This document shows, one piece after another, positions 16,972 to 26,098 of a stretch of DNA of 64,000 nt. Below the pieces are notes generated by a model. It worked only from the letters and a program-made list of their open reading frames with translations, searched no databases and was not told the origin of the DNA. Each line of letters begins with the position of its first letter. The first letter of the stretch is position 1. The stretch lies in NCBI GenBank assembly GCA_963921355.3, contig OZ001190.1:1736001-1800000 (forward strand). Reading direction: 5' to 3'. Both the position numbers and the translations under genes were made by a program. The DNA is from CAWUEZ02 sp963921355. Lineage in GTDB: Bacteria > Pseudomonadota > Alphaproteobacteria > Thalassobaculales > Thalassobaculaceae.

Positions 16972-17688
16972 CTAAAAGAAGCCGACGGCGACCGAGTCCG
17001 GGTCGTCGACCCCCAGCAGGGTAACCCGGGTGCCCGACGACAAGGAGATCAGGGCGTCGTTGCCAAGGTCGAACCGGTTGTCGACGGTGACACCGCTGGC
17101 GATCAGCAGCTGGTCTTCCGACTCGTCGAAATCGCTGATCGTGTCGCGATCCTCGTCGGTCGCCCCGAAGACGAAACGGTCGCTGCCGCGGCCGCCGACC
17201 AGGCTGTCATCGCCTGCGCCACCCGACAGGCTGTCGTCGCCCTGACCCCCGAACAGGGTGTCGTCGTCGTCGCCGCCCCAGATCTGGTCGTCGCCCTGAT
17301 TGCCGTAGAGCAGATCATCGCCGGCCCCGCCGTCGAGCGTGTCGCGTCCGGTTGTGAAGACGGTGTCGTCACCGAACACACGCAGCCCGGCCTCGCCATT
17401 GCGGCCGCCGTAGAGCACGTCGTCGTCGTCGCCGCCGGAGAGCAGGTCATCGTCCTGCCCGCCGTACAGGGTGTCGTCGTCCGCTCCGCCGGTCAGCGTG
17501 TCGAGGCTTGTGTTGCCGTAGAGGACGTCGTCGCCGCTGCCCGCGCTCAGGATGTCGCGGCCGTCATTGCCGAACATGATCTCGTCATCGTCGGACCCGA
17601 AGATGGTGTCATCACTTTCCGTTCCAACGACGACGTCGTCGTCGATGGTGATGACGGTTTCAGTGCTCAGGGATCCGGTTGGAGTCAT
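16972..17688 (-). CDS. Small RTX/hemolysin-type calcium-binding repeat protein
   Basis: A 238-residue acidic protein composed mainly of nonapeptide glycine-rich repeats: GGADDDTLY, GGQDDDLLS, GGDDDDVLY, GGAGDDLLY, GGQGDDSLS, GGAGDDSLV. These fold as a Ca2+-binding parallel beta-roll. The C-terminal part after GSDRFVFGATDEDRDTISDF is the usual cap with the type I secretion signal at the very end. Many repeats have DDD or DDDD where the consensus has GxD, making it unusually Asp-rich. There is no enzymatic domain. It is predicted to be secreted by a type I system, possibly the one at 55.1-58.2 kb. It has no operon partner. Confidence 0.86.
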   Translation of the reverse strand: MTPTGSLSTETVITIDDDVVVGTESDDTIFGSDDDEIMFGNDGRDILSAGSGDDVLYGNTSLDTLTGGADDDTLYGGQDDDLLSGGDDDDVLYGGRNGEAGLRVFGDDTVFTTGRDTLDGGAGDDLLYGNQGDDQIWGGDDDDTLFGGQGDDSLSGGAGDDSLVGGRGSDRFVFGATDEDRDTISDFDESEDQLLIASGVTVDNRFDLGNDALISLSSGTRVTLLGVDDPDSVAVGFF

Positions 17689-17782
17689 CCACGCCTCCCA
17701 GCCTCGACAACCCCACCGACCTCAGTATAGCGCAAAACCCCCCGGAGTCGTGCGTCCGAATCGCGGCGCCAACGCCAGGTGA

Positions 17783-18211
17783 TCACTCGGACGCGGCGGT
17801 CTCCGACCCAAGCAGCCAGGCCAATGCAGAAGGCTCATCACTGAAGACGGCAGTCGATCCAGGGGCGCTCTCATTGCGCAGCGCAGCCCAAAGCCGACCG
17901 ATCCCCAGATCAAGGTCACTGCCGACAACAGCGGCGACCCGCCCCATCGGAATCTCTCCGCGCTGGCGCCTGGCTTCCATCTCCTTGAAGTCCGCGACCG
18001 TAAGCTCGCTCAGATCGGCCTCGCGCGTGTCCACCAGGGTGTTGATTTCGGTGGGGTCGTGGTCGAGAGACCGCAGGACATCCCAGAGCGCGGGCATCCT
18101 GTCCAGCCTCAGGGTCCCCCTGTAGGTCAACCGCAACAGCAGGTTCCCGTCATCGAATTCCCAGTCGAGGTCAGGCAATTGCCGCTCCGAGGACGCGTTC
18201 GACGCTGCCAA
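17783..18211 (-). CDS. Hypothetical protein, STAS/SpoIIAA-like
   Basis: A 142-residue cytoplasmic protein with alternating strands and helices. The order LLLRLTYRGTLRLDRMPALWDVL, then INTLVDTREADLSEL and GRVAAVVGSDLDLGIGRLWAAL, ending STAVFSDEPSALAWL (given as fragments), resembles SpoIIAA-like/STAS single-domain proteins found as hypotheticals in alphaproteobacteria. The assignment rests on pattern only. The start is TTG at 18211 because no ATG lies early enough; no clear ribosome binding site is seen. It is isolated between the small RTX gene and hyuB. No function is claimed. Confidence 0.55.
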   Translation of the reverse strand: MAASNASSERQLPDLDWEFDDGNLLLRLTYRGTLRLDRMPALWDVLRSLDHDPTEINTLVDTREADLSELTVADFKEMEARRQRGEIPMGRVAAVVGSDLDLGIGRLWAALRNESAPGSTAVFSDEPSALAWLLGSETAASE

Positions 18212-18258
18212 GCACTGGGGGGCGGCCGGAGAATGGCCGCTGAGGGACCTGTTCCGGT

Positions 18259-19950
18259 TCAGTCATCCCCTGCCACGGCAACGCCGGGCCATCCGTACAA
18301 TGCGCGGGCCTGCTCGGCGCTGACAAAGCCGTCGCGGACGTCGATCGCCAGCCGCGACCGGTCTCGTTGGCCAGGATCCCCGAGGCCGCCGCCGCCGGGC
18401 ATCTCGAGAACGACACTGTCGCCGGCTGGGATCGTCTGCCGACCTTTGCCCTGCAGCTTCGGTCCCGATTTCAGGTAGACCCGCCCCGCCTGACCAACGG
18501 CGCCACCGTTACGGCCGCGCGGCGGGTGAATGACCCGATCGAACATCGACGAAATGGCAAACGGCCGGCCGTCGGCATGGGCGATTTCCATGATCTGCCC
18601 GGTACCGCCGCGGTGCTGGCCGGGGCCGCCGGAATCGGTGCGGTACTCTTTTCGCCAGAACACCAAGGGTGCGATCGTCTCGTTGACCTCGACCGGTGTG
18701 TTGCGCACGCCGGAAGGAAACGCCGTCGCGTTGAGCCCGTCCTTGCCGGGACGCGCCCCGGTTCCGCCGGCGTGGAACGTGTTCATGGCGAAGGGCTGGC
18801 TGTTTCCGTAGTCGCCGTCGGTGATGCCGTGACCGCCCAGCAGCACCGGGTTCCAAAGGCAGCTCGTCCCCTCCGCCGGGACGCGATCGGGGATGATCTG
18901 GTTCAGGCAGCCGAGCATCACATCCGGCAGCATCTGTCCGATCACGTGACGTGCCGCGACCGCGCAGGGATGCGGGGCGTTGAGGATCGTCCCCTCCGGC
19001 GACCCGACCCGAATGACGCCGAGCGAACCGGCGTTGTTGGGGATCGTCCCGCCGATCACGCACCGGATCCCGAAACTGGCATAGGCCTGGGTGTAGGTCA
19101 GGGGGACGTTGATGCCGAACCGGGATGTCGACGACGTCCCGGTGAAATCCACATCGATCCCGTCCTCCGACACCGTCAGCGCGCCGACCAGATCGACTTC
19201 GGACTCGAAGCCGTCGATCCGCATGGCGTTTCTGTAGGTCCCCTTGGGAAGCTTGGCGATCTCCGCCAGCATGCCGGCGCGAGAGCTCTCGATGATGTGC
19301 CGGCCCAGCTCGTCGAGGTCTTCCAGCTCGAACTCCCGCATCATTTCGACCAGCCGGTTGCCGCCAACCTCGTTGCACGCCATCAACGAGTAGATGTCGC
19401 CTTCGACCTCGACCGGGTTGCGCACGTTGGCCTTGATCAGGTTGAGCAGACCCCGGTCGACGGCGCCGGCGCTGGCGAGCGCCATGATCGGAATGTTGAC
19501 GCCTTCCTCGTAGACCTGACGGCCGTCCGCCCCGAAACCCCGTCCGCCGACATCCACGACATGGGTCGTGCAGGCGAACAGCCCTACCGGCCGGCCGTCG
19601 AGGAAGGTCGGAGCCACGACTGTGAAGTCGTTCAGGTGGCCGGTCCCCTTCCAGGGGTCATTGGTGATGAAGACGTCGCCCTCGGCCATGGTCGCGATCG
19701 GGATCTCCTCCAGGAAGAAGCCGACCGATGCCGCCATGGCGTTGACGTGGCCCGGCGTACCGGTGACCGCCTGAGCCAACATCCGCCCCTCGACGTCGAA
19801 GACGCCGGCGGAGATGTCACCGGCCTCCCGGGCCGAGGTCGAGAAGGCGGTGCGCACAAGGGTCTGGGCCTGCTCCTCGACCACGGAAAGCAGCCGGTTC
19901 CACTGAATCTGGATGTGGATCTGGTCGAGGGCGGAGCGGTTGCGTCCCAT
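18259..19950 (-). CDS. hyuB: Hydantoinase/oxoprolinase subunit B (HyuB)
   Basis: A 563-residue B subunit of the ATP-dependent hydantoinase/5-oxoprolinase family, which hydrolyses cyclic amides together with HyuA. It has LVRTAFSTSAREAGDISAGVFD (by fragments), FITNDPWKGTGHLNDF, THVVDVGGRGFG and GTSCLWNP, all typical of HyuB. ATG 19950 follows GAGGAGAC. It starts 11 bases after the hyuA stop, so the two are one leftward operon. The TRAP transporter divergent from hyuA may bring in the substrate. The exact substrate (hydantoin, oxoproline, N-methylhydantoin or caprolactam) cannot be told. Confidence 0.92.
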   Translation of the reverse strand: MGRNRSALDQIHIQIQWNRLLSVVEEQAQTLVRTAFSTSAREAGDISAGVFDVEGRMLAQAVTGTPGHVNAMAASVGFFLEEIPIATMAEGDVFITNDPWKGTGHLNDFTVVAPTFLDGRPVGLFACTTHVVDVGGRGFGADGRQVYEEGVNIPIMALASAGAVDRGLLNLIKANVRNPVEVEGDIYSLMACNEVGGNRLVEMMREFELEDLDELGRHIIESSRAGMLAEIAKLPKGTYRNAMRIDGFESEVDLVGALTVSEDGIDVDFTGTSSTSRFGINVPLTYTQAYASFGIRCVIGGTIPNNAGSLGVIRVGSPEGTILNAPHPCAVAARHVIGQMLPDVMLGCLNQIIPDRVPAEGTSCLWNPVLLGGHGITDGDYGNSQPFAMNTFHAGGTGARPGKDGLNATAFPSGVRNTPVEVNETIAPLVFWRKEYRTDSGGPGQHRGGTGQIMEIAHADGRPFAISSMFDRVIHPPRGRNGGAVGQAGRVYLKSGPKLQGKGRQTIPAGDSVVLEMPGGGGLGDPGQRDRSRLAIDVRDGFVSAEQARALYGWPGVAVAGDD

Positions 19951-19961
19951 GGTGCGTCTCC

Positions 19962-22061
19962 TCAGGCGGCCTGACCGCTCTTGGCGGACAGGATGAGATA
20001 GCCGAGCGGGTTCACGGTGGCATCGAAGGTCGAGGTTACGACCGTGGTCGTCTGGTCCTCAATGATCAGGGCCGGGCCCTTCACGGTTGCGCCTGTGCCC
20101 AGGTCTTCGCGCCGGTGAACAGCATAGTCGCTGTCGGTCTCCCGTTCCGGATCGAACACCGTTCGGCTATCGGCGACTGCGGCGTCGCCCGAACTGTCGG
20201 CAGCGGGGGCGGGGCTGGCGGACGCGGCGACCGGGGCCGAGACCGTCAGTGTCCAGGACAGGATCTCCGGCTCGACATCCGGGATCACCCGTCCGTACAG
20301 GCGGGCGTATTCGGCCTCGAAGGCCTGGCGGATGGTCTCGGCCGTCGCGGCGGTAATCTGCCCCGGCGGGATCGGAACGGTGATCTCGTGACCCTGACCG
20401 ATGTAGCGCATAAAGGCGAAGCGGGTTTCCGCCAAACCGGAGTCACCGGCCGCGGCGGCCACGATCGAGCGGGCTTCTTCGCCCATGTCCGCCATCAGGG
20501 CATTGACCATCGCGGGGTCGAAGTCGCTCAGCTGCAGGTAGCGGCTGCGGACCATCTCATAGGAGATCGGCGCGCGCAGAAACCCGATCGCCGAGCCGAC
20601 GCCCGCCCCGGTGGGCACGACAACGGTTTCGATGTCCAGCTTCTCCGCGAGCCGGGCCGCGTGCAGCGGGGCCGCGCCGCCAAAGGCGATCATCGCCCGG
20701 GCGGAAATGTCCTTGCCCCACTCGATGGCGTGAACCCGCGCGGCATTGGCCATGTTCTCATCGACGATTTCGGCCAGCGCGAAGGCGGCCAGGCGGCCCT
20801 CGAGCTGCATCGGAGTGCCGATGCTCCGGCCCACGGCATCGGCAGCCGCTTCGGCGTCGAGCGACACCGCGCCGCCGGCAAAACGCGCCGGATCGATCTT
20901 ACCCATGACAACGTCGCCATCGGTGACCGTCGGCTCGCTACCGCCGCGGCCGTAGCAGGCCGGGCCCGGTTCCGAACCGGCGCTGTCAGGTCCCACCAGC
21001 AGGCGTCCCATCGCGTCGACCCGGGCGATCGACCCGCCGCCAGCACCAATCTCGACCATCTCGATGGCCGGAATGCGCACCGGCAGGCCGCTGCCCTTCA
21101 GGTTGCGATAGACCCGGGCAACCTCGAAGGTTCGTGTCATCTGCGGCGCGTACCCGTCGATCAGGCAGATCTTCGCGGTGGTTCCGCCCATGTCATAGGA
21201 AACAACATCGCGCAGGCCGCACTCGCGGGCGATCTCGGTGGCCAGAATGGCGCCGCCGGCGGGCCCGGATTCCACCAGTCGGATCGGGAAGCGGACGGCG
21301 GTCGCGAGGTCCGTCAGGCCGCCGCCGGAGGTCATCAGCAGGAACGGACAGCGCAAGCCCCGGGCCTTCAGCCGGGCGTCGAGCTCCGTCAGGTAGCGGG
21401 ACATCTTCGGCTGGACATAGGCGTTGGCCGATGCCGTGGACTGCCGCTCGTACTCGCGGATCTCGGGGCACACCTCGCTTGACAGGGTGATTGCCAGGTC
21501 CGGATACGCTGCCCTCAGGATCTCGCCCACCCGCTGTTCATGCGCGCCGTTGGCATAGGAGTGCAGGAGGCCGATCGTTAGGGCCTCGATCCCATGGGTT
21601 TCGATCGGGGGCACCAGGGATTCAACCGACGCCTCATCCAGGGGCGCGAGGACGTCTCCGCGGAAATTCAGGCGCTCCTTGACCGACCAACGCAGGTAGC
21701 GGGGGACCAGCGGGTCGGGCCGGTCGATGTTGATGTCGTACTGCTCGAACCGGTTCTCCTGCGCCATCTCGACGCTGTCGCGGTGCCCCTCGGTGGTGAT
21801 CAGCGCGGTCTTCGCGCCCTTGCGCTCGATCAGCGCGTTGGTGGCAAGCGTCGTGCCATGGATGATCAGCCCGACCGCGCTGGGTTCGATGCCGGCTTCG
21901 GCGATCGCCTTATCGATCCCCTCGACAACCCCTTCTTCCGGAGCCCGCGGCGTGGTCAGCACCTTGGTCGTGATCTGTCGGTCCGCGAGGTCCAGGGCGA
22001 CGTCCGTGAAGGTACCGCCGACGTCGACGGCAAGGCGGATCTGGGCGGACGGGGCAACCAT
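19962..22061 (-). CDS. hyuA: Hydantoinase/oxoprolinase subunit A (HyuA)
   Basis: The 699-residue A subunit with the ASKHA ATPase fold. IRLAVDVGGTFTDVALDL is the N-terminal phosphate-binding motif; LIIHGTTLATNALIERKG, SYDMGGTTAKICL and the C-terminal GAGVGSAIGFL are also characteristic. ATG 22061 is chosen because family proteins start a few residues before VDVGGT; the frame stays open further upstream by chance. It heads the hyuAB operon and is divergent from dctP, with a 241-base shared promoter region. With HyuB it would perform ATP-dependent ring opening of a cyclic imide or lactam. Confidence 0.92.
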   Translation of the reverse strand: MVAPSAQIRLAVDVGGTFTDVALDLADRQITTKVLTTPRAPEEGVVEGIDKAIAEAGIEPSAVGLIIHGTTLATNALIERKGAKTALITTEGHRDSVEMAQENRFEQYDINIDRPDPLVPRYLRWSVKERLNFRGDVLAPLDEASVESLVPPIETHGIEALTIGLLHSYANGAHEQRVGEILRAAYPDLAITLSSEVCPEIREYERQSTASANAYVQPKMSRYLTELDARLKARGLRCPFLLMTSGGGLTDLATAVRFPIRLVESGPAGGAILATEIARECGLRDVVSYDMGGTTAKICLIDGYAPQMTRTFEVARVYRNLKGSGLPVRIPAIEMVEIGAGGGSIARVDAMGRLLVGPDSAGSEPGPACYGRGGSEPTVTDGDVVMGKIDPARFAGGAVSLDAEAAADAVGRSIGTPMQLEGRLAAFALAEIVDENMANAARVHAIEWGKDISARAMIAFGGAAPLHAARLAEKLDIETVVVPTGAGVGSAIGFLRAPISYEMVRSRYLQLSDFDPAMVNALMADMGEEARSIVAAAAGDSGLAETRFAFMRYIGQGHEITVPIPPGQITAATAETIRQAFEAEYARLYGRVIPDVEPEILSWTLTVSAPVAASASPAPAADSSGDAAVADSRTVFDPERETDSDYAVHRREDLGTGATVKGPALIIEDQTTTVVTSTFDATVNPLGYLILSAKSGQAA

Positions 22062-22203
22062 GGGCGGGAACCTGATGCTTGAGGGTGGGCATTCGCTGGC
22101 GCGAAGAGTGGTCGGATCGTTCCCAGGAAACGCCAATCCGTCAATGGCCTGGAAAAGCGCCGTGGTCCCGAGATCGATCTGGGGCTCTTTTCGCATTGCA
22201 TAC

Positions 22204-22217
22204 AGTGTGGCTACACT
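22204..22217. promoter_or_regulatory. Inverted repeat in the hyuA-dctP intergenic region
   Basis: AGTGT-GGCT-ACACT is a 5+4+5 inverted repeat, 142 bases from the hyuA start and 85 bases from the dctP start. Its central position fits an operator controlling both divergent units, but no regulator gene is adjacent. Confidence 0.25.
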
Positions 22218-22302
22218 TCCCACCTCGCAGGGGGCGGTCCCGCATCGCGGCGACCTTGAGCGTTTGGGGAAGCGCTCCACAGACAAGGAGGGAGACTTCG
22301 AT

Positions 22303-23307
22303 ATGTCGGACATGTCACGAATTCGGAGACTGGCGGCCGCGACGGTTGTCGTGGGCGCGCTTGGCGTCGCAGGTACCGCCCAGGCGGCAGAGTGGGATCT
22401 TCCGCTGGCCTGGCCCGACGGCAACTTCCATGTGGAGAACGCCAAGACCTTCGCGGCCGAGGTCAACAAGGCGACCAACGGTGCGGTGACGATCAACATC
22501 CACCCCGGCGGATCGCTTGGGTTCAAGGGCCCGGAGATGATGACCGCCATCCGCGACGGTCTGGTGCCGATCGGCGACACGCTGCTGATCCAGCAGACCG
22601 GCGAGAACAAGCTGATGGGGCTCGAAGCCCAGCCCTACATGGTCAAGTCGCTGGACGAGTTGAAGACGCTGCACAAGCACTTCCGGCCCGCGGTCGACAA
22701 GATCGCCGCCCAGTACAATCAGAAGGTCCTCTACATGGTGCCGTGGCCGCGGCAGTACGTGTACACCAAGGTCGAGGCCAAGACGGTAGAAGACCTTCAG
22801 GGCATCAAGATCCGGACCTACAACACCTCGACAACCGATATGTTCAACCGGGTCGGGATGACCGCGGTTCAGCTGCCGTGGGGTGAGGTGGTTCCGTCGC
22901 TGGCCGCCGGCACCATCGACGCCGTCACGACCTCGGCATCTTCGGGGGTCGACGGCAAATTCTGGGAATTCCTGAAGTACATGTACCCGACCAGCCATGT
23001 CTGGTCGTCGAACATGGTTGCCGTCAATCTGGACGCCTGGAACGGACTGACCGCCGACCAGCGTGCGGCCATCGAGAAGGTCGCCGCCGATCTGGAACCG
23101 AAATTCTGGGACGTGTCCCGTGGCGAGGACACGGCAAAGGCGAAGATCCTGACCGACAACGGCGTGATCATGGGAACGGTCACCCCCGCGATGCTGTCGG
23201 AGATGCAGGGTCGGACCTCGCCGATGCTGACCGAATACGTCGACAATGTCGGTCCGGAAGCCGGTGCGATTATCGACGCGTTCCTCACGGACGTTGGCCG
23301 CAAGTAG
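22303..23307 (+). CDS. TRAP transporter periplasmic solute-binding protein (DctP family)
   Basis: A 334-residue secreted receptor of a TRAP system. The N-terminus has Arg-Arg followed by a hydrophobic stretch and GTAQAAEW, a Sec signal peptide cleaved after AQA. The mature part contains GSLGFKGPEMMTAIRDG, VEDLQGIKIRTYNT and WGEVVPSLAAGTIDAVTTS; the Arg in KIRTY is the carboxylate-binding residue of the family. ATG 22303 follows AAGGAGGGA by 9 bases, a strong ribosome binding site. The genes for both permeases follow. The conserved Arg means the ligand is probably an organic acid, in keeping with the neighbouring hydantoinase and racemase-fold genes. Confidence 0.93.
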   Translation: MSDMSRIRRLAAATVVVGALGVAGTAQAAEWDLPLAWPDGNFHVENAKTFAAEVNKATNGAVTINIHPGGSLGFKGPEMMTAIRDGLVPIGDTLLIQQTGENKLMGLEAQPYMVKSLDELKTLHKHFRPAVDKIAAQYNQKVLYMVPWPRQYVYTKVEAKTVEDLQGIKIRTYNTSTTDMFNRVGMTAVQLPWGEVVPSLAAGTIDAVTTSASSGVDGKFWEFLKYMYPTSHVWSSNMVAVNLDAWNGLTADQRAAIEKVAADLEPKFWDVSRGEDTAKAKILTDNGVIMGTVTPAMLSEMQGRTSPMLTEYVDNVGPEAGAIIDAFLTDVGRK

Positions 23308-23367
23308 GCGGCTGGCGATGAACGACGTGACCGTGGCGCCCGGGGTTCCGGGCGGCACGGCGCGCTG

Positions 23368-23898
23368 ATGCCGATGCGCAGTCTGTTTCTCCTGTCCGAC
23401 GGGATCGCACGCTTCGCCGCCTATGTTTCGGCGGTGCTGATCTTCGCCATCGCCGGTCTGATCCTGTCGGAGATTGCAGCCCGGACGTTCTTCAACGTGT
23501 CGCTGTCTTTCGCCTGGGAGCACGCCTCCTACTGTATGGCGTCGGCGGTGTTCCTGGGCGCGGCGTCCACACTGCGGACCGGTGGCCACGTGCGCGTGTC
23601 GCTGCTGTCTGCCACCGTGCCGCCGGTGGTCGCGCGGGCGATCGAGTATCTGGCGACCGCCTTCGGTGCCGGGATCGCGATCTTCGTTGCCTATGCCCTG
23701 GTGGTCTTCGCCTGGCAGTCCGCCGTCACCGGTCGGACCTCGGCGACGATCGACGAGACGCCTTTGGTCATTCCCCAGGGCGTCATGGCCTTCGGGGCCT
23801 GTCTGCTGGCCCTCCAGCTGTTGGTCCGATTGCTGCGCCTGTTCGTCGGAGATCCCCCCGAGGACGAGCAGGTCAAAGCCCAATACGGCGTCGAATGA
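23368..23898 (+). CDS. TRAP transporter small permease (DctQ family)
   Basis: A 176-residue inner-membrane protein with four hydrophobic segments, the DctQ topology. The region RTFFNVSLSFAWEHASYCM corresponds to the conserved FN...W.EE segment in which a Trp lies next to charged residues. It pairs with the large permease encoded downstream. It starts at ATG 23368 (a second ATG at 23374 is possible) without a strong ribosome binding site, 60 bases after dctP. It has no function apart from the transporter. Confidence 0.9.
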   Translation: MPMRSLFLLSDGIARFAAYVSAVLIFAIAGLILSEIAARTFFNVSLSFAWEHASYCMASAVFLGAASTLRTGGHVRVSLLSATVPPVVARAIEYLATAFGAGIAIFVAYALVVFAWQSAVTGRTSATIDETPLVIPQGVMAFGACLLALQLLVRLLRLFVGDPPEDEQVKAQYGVE

Positions 23899-23968
23899 CG
23901 CGCCGCCGTCCATCCGTCGACCGGCCAGCCGCCCGGATACACGGGCGCGTTCCTAGGGGACCCGCAGC

Positions 23969-25273
23969 ATGACCGCCATCATTTCGATCACCGTGATCGC
24001 CATCCTGGTGGTGACCCTGGGACTGGGAGTCTGGGTCGGGCTTGCCCTGTTCTCCGTCGGCATCATCGGGCTGTCTCTGTTCCGCGGCATGCCCGTTGAG
24101 AAGCTGGTGGCGCAGCTGTCCTACAACGTGATGACCACGCCTGAACTGATCGCGTTGCCGCTGTTCGTGCTGATGGCGGAGATCCTGTTCCACTCCAAGC
24201 TGTCGGCGTCGCTGTTCACTGGTCTGGCCCCATGGACGACACGCCTGCCGGGCAAACTGCTGCACGTCAATGTGCTCGGGTGCACGATGTTCGCCGCGAT
24301 CTCGGGTTCGTCGGCGGCGACGACGGCGACGGTCGGCCGGATCACCCTGAGCGAGCTCTTTGACCGGGGTTACAATCGTGACATCGCGATGGGGTCGTTG
24401 GCCGGCGCCGGCACGCTCGGGTTCCTGATCCCACCAAGCATTATCCTGATCATCTACGGGGTGCTGGCGGAGACTTCGATCCTCAAGCTGTTCCTTGCGG
24501 GGATCATTCCAGGCCTGGCCCTGGCGGTCGGGTATATGGGCTATCTCGGCATCCGTGCTGCGCTCAACCCCGATCTGGTGCCTCAGGAAAACCTGAAGAT
24601 GCCCTTCGTCGAGAAGGTCGCCGGCCTGCGTCATCTGCTGCCGGTGGTGTTCCTGATCGTCATGGTTCTGGGCTCGATGTATGGCGGCATCGCCAGTCCG
24701 TCCGAAGCCGCCGCCGTCGGCGTTCTCGGCGCCCTGATCGTCAGCGCCATGCAAGGGACGTTGAACCGGTTCACGATCGTGACCGCGGCGATCGGCGCCG
24801 TTCGGACCATGTCGATGATCGGTCTGATCGTCGGCGGGGCCTATTTCCTGTCGATCGCCATGGGGTTCCTGGGCGTGCCCCGGGCCATCGCCAGCGGGAT
24901 CGGATCGCTCAATCTCGACCCGCTGTCCCTGATTCTGCTGCTGCTGGTGTTCTACGCCATCCTGGGCTGTGTCCTCGACGGGCTGTCCAGCATCGTCATG
25001 ACCCTGCCGATCACGCTGCCGCTGATCCTCGCCGCCGGGTTCGACAAGATCTGGTTCGGTGTCTTCCTGGTGATCGTGGTCGAGATGGCACAGATCACCC
25101 CCCCGGTCGGCTTCAACCTGTTCGTCATCCAGGGCATGACCGGGGAACGGCTCGGACGGATCGCGGTGGCGACCTTTCCGTTCTTCCTGATTATGGTGGC
25201 GCTGGCCCTGTTGATCACCTTCGTGCCGTCGATCGTCACCTTCCTGCCCGACACCATCCAGTTCCGCGGCTGA
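23969..25273 (+). CDS. TRAP transporter large permease (DctM family)
   Basis: A 434-residue membrane protein with about 12 hydrophobic segments. Typical DctM motifs are ALPLFVLMAEILFHSKL, the GSSAATTATVGRITLSEL segment, TLGFLIPPSIILIIYGVL and CVLDGLSSIVMTLPI, with QITPPVGFNLFVIQG near the C-terminus. It is the ion-coupled transport subunit working with the small permease and binding protein upstream. ATG 23969 follows AGGGGAC. Its stop lies 3 bases from the stop of the convergent racemase-fold gene. Confidence 0.95.
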   Translation: MTAIISITVIAILVVTLGLGVWVGLALFSVGIIGLSLFRGMPVEKLVAQLSYNVMTTPELIALPLFVLMAEILFHSKLSASLFTGLAPWTTRLPGKLLHVNVLGCTMFAAISGSSAATTATVGRITLSELFDRGYNRDIAMGSLAGAGTLGFLIPPSIILIIYGVLAETSILKLFLAGIIPGLALAVGYMGYLGIRAALNPDLVPQENLKMPFVEKVAGLRHLLPVVFLIVMVLGSMYGGIASPSEAAAVGVLGALIVSAMQGTLNRFTIVTAAIGAVRTMSMIGLIVGGAYFLSIAMGFLGVPRAIASGIGSLNLDPLSLILLLLVFYAILGCVLDGLSSIVMTLPITLPLILAAGFDKIWFGVFLVIVVEMAQITPPVGFNLFVIQGMTGERLGRIAVATFPFFLIMVALALLITFVPSIVTFLPDTIQFRG

Positions 25274-25276
25274 CCC

Positions 25277-26020
25277 TTACAGGGTCGGCATACCGGTAAT
25301 CGGGTCCTCGATCCCGATCAGCCGAAGGGCGTGCCAGTAGGCGACCGTGTTGATCGCGATCACCGGTTTGCCGCGGCGTTGCCATTCCTCGGCGGCGCGG
25401 GACCGGAAGCCGAGATTGGTGCCGAACTGGACCAGGGCGTCGACGCCGTCGCCGTCGAGCCGGTCGAGGGCCTCGATCAGGGTGGTCTCCGGAACCTCCG
25501 CGATGGCTCGCGGGGAGGCGCACTTGAGGCTCTCGAAGCCGACGACCGCGAGGCCGGCGCCCTCGAAGAACCGGGTGATGTGGCCGTCGGCGACCGGCTG
25601 ATAGGGCGAGACGATCGCGATACGATCGATCGACAGGCGCTGCGCGGCCTCGACAATGGCAAAGGACCCGCCGGTGACCGGAACCCCGGTCCGCTCGGTC
25701 AGGGCCGCCCGACGCGCGGCGGCGACCTCGAGCCCGTCCCAGACAAGCAGGGACGACATGCCGACGACCAGCACGTCGGGGGCGGTGTCCATCACCCGGT
25801 CGACCGCCTCGTCCAGGGCCGAGGCGCTCATGCGGATCAGCCTGTCGAACGCGGCGTCGCCGTCGATTGTGATGTTGGCGATGGCGATCCGCGCGGTGTG
25901 GTTGGTGACTCCGTCCGGGGCCAGGAGCGCGCAGTCGGGCTCGCAAATGGTGTTTGTCGACGGCACGACCACGCCGATCTTGGCCCGCGTCGCGTAGACG
26001 TCAGCAGCAACGTCAGTCAT
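25277..26020 (-). CDS. Maleate isomerase/arylmalonate decarboxylase-like protein without active-site cysteines
   Basis: A 247-residue Asp/Glu-racemase-superfamily protein. AKIGVVVPSTNTICEPD at the N-terminus and DGVTNHTARI resemble maleate cis-trans isomerase and arylmalonate decarboxylase. Family enzymes use one or two cysteines, in the segments here reading VVGMSSLLVWDG and LVQFGTNLGF; both positions lack Cys (M or S, and G). Catalysis may therefore differ. ATG 26020 follows AGGGGAGGAC. The gene converges on the TRAP operon and could act on the same imported acid. It is best called a racemase-fold enzyme of unknown reaction. Confidence 0.76.
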   Translation of the reverse strand: MTDVAADVYATRAKIGVVVPSTNTICEPDCALLAPDGVTNHTARIAIANITIDGDAAFDRLIRMSASALDEAVDRVMDTAPDVLVVGMSSLLVWDGLEVAAARRAALTERTGVPVTGGSFAIVEAAQRLSIDRIAIVSPYQPVADGHITRFFEGAGLAVVGFESLKCASPRAIAEVPETTLIEALDRLDGDGVDALVQFGTNLGFRSRAAEEWQRRGKPVIAINTVAYWHALRLIGIEDPITGMPTL

Positions 26021-26098
26021 GGGCTGTCCTCCCCTTGGCCTCTTGTCCACGGCCTCACCCACAACTAGCTTGACCCCAAACACTGGGAGGAAGCGACA

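Noticed and set aside
22315..23913. 532-codon open frame antisense to the TRAP genes
   Set aside because: The sense genes dctP and dctQ are certain; the antisense translation is compositionally artificial.
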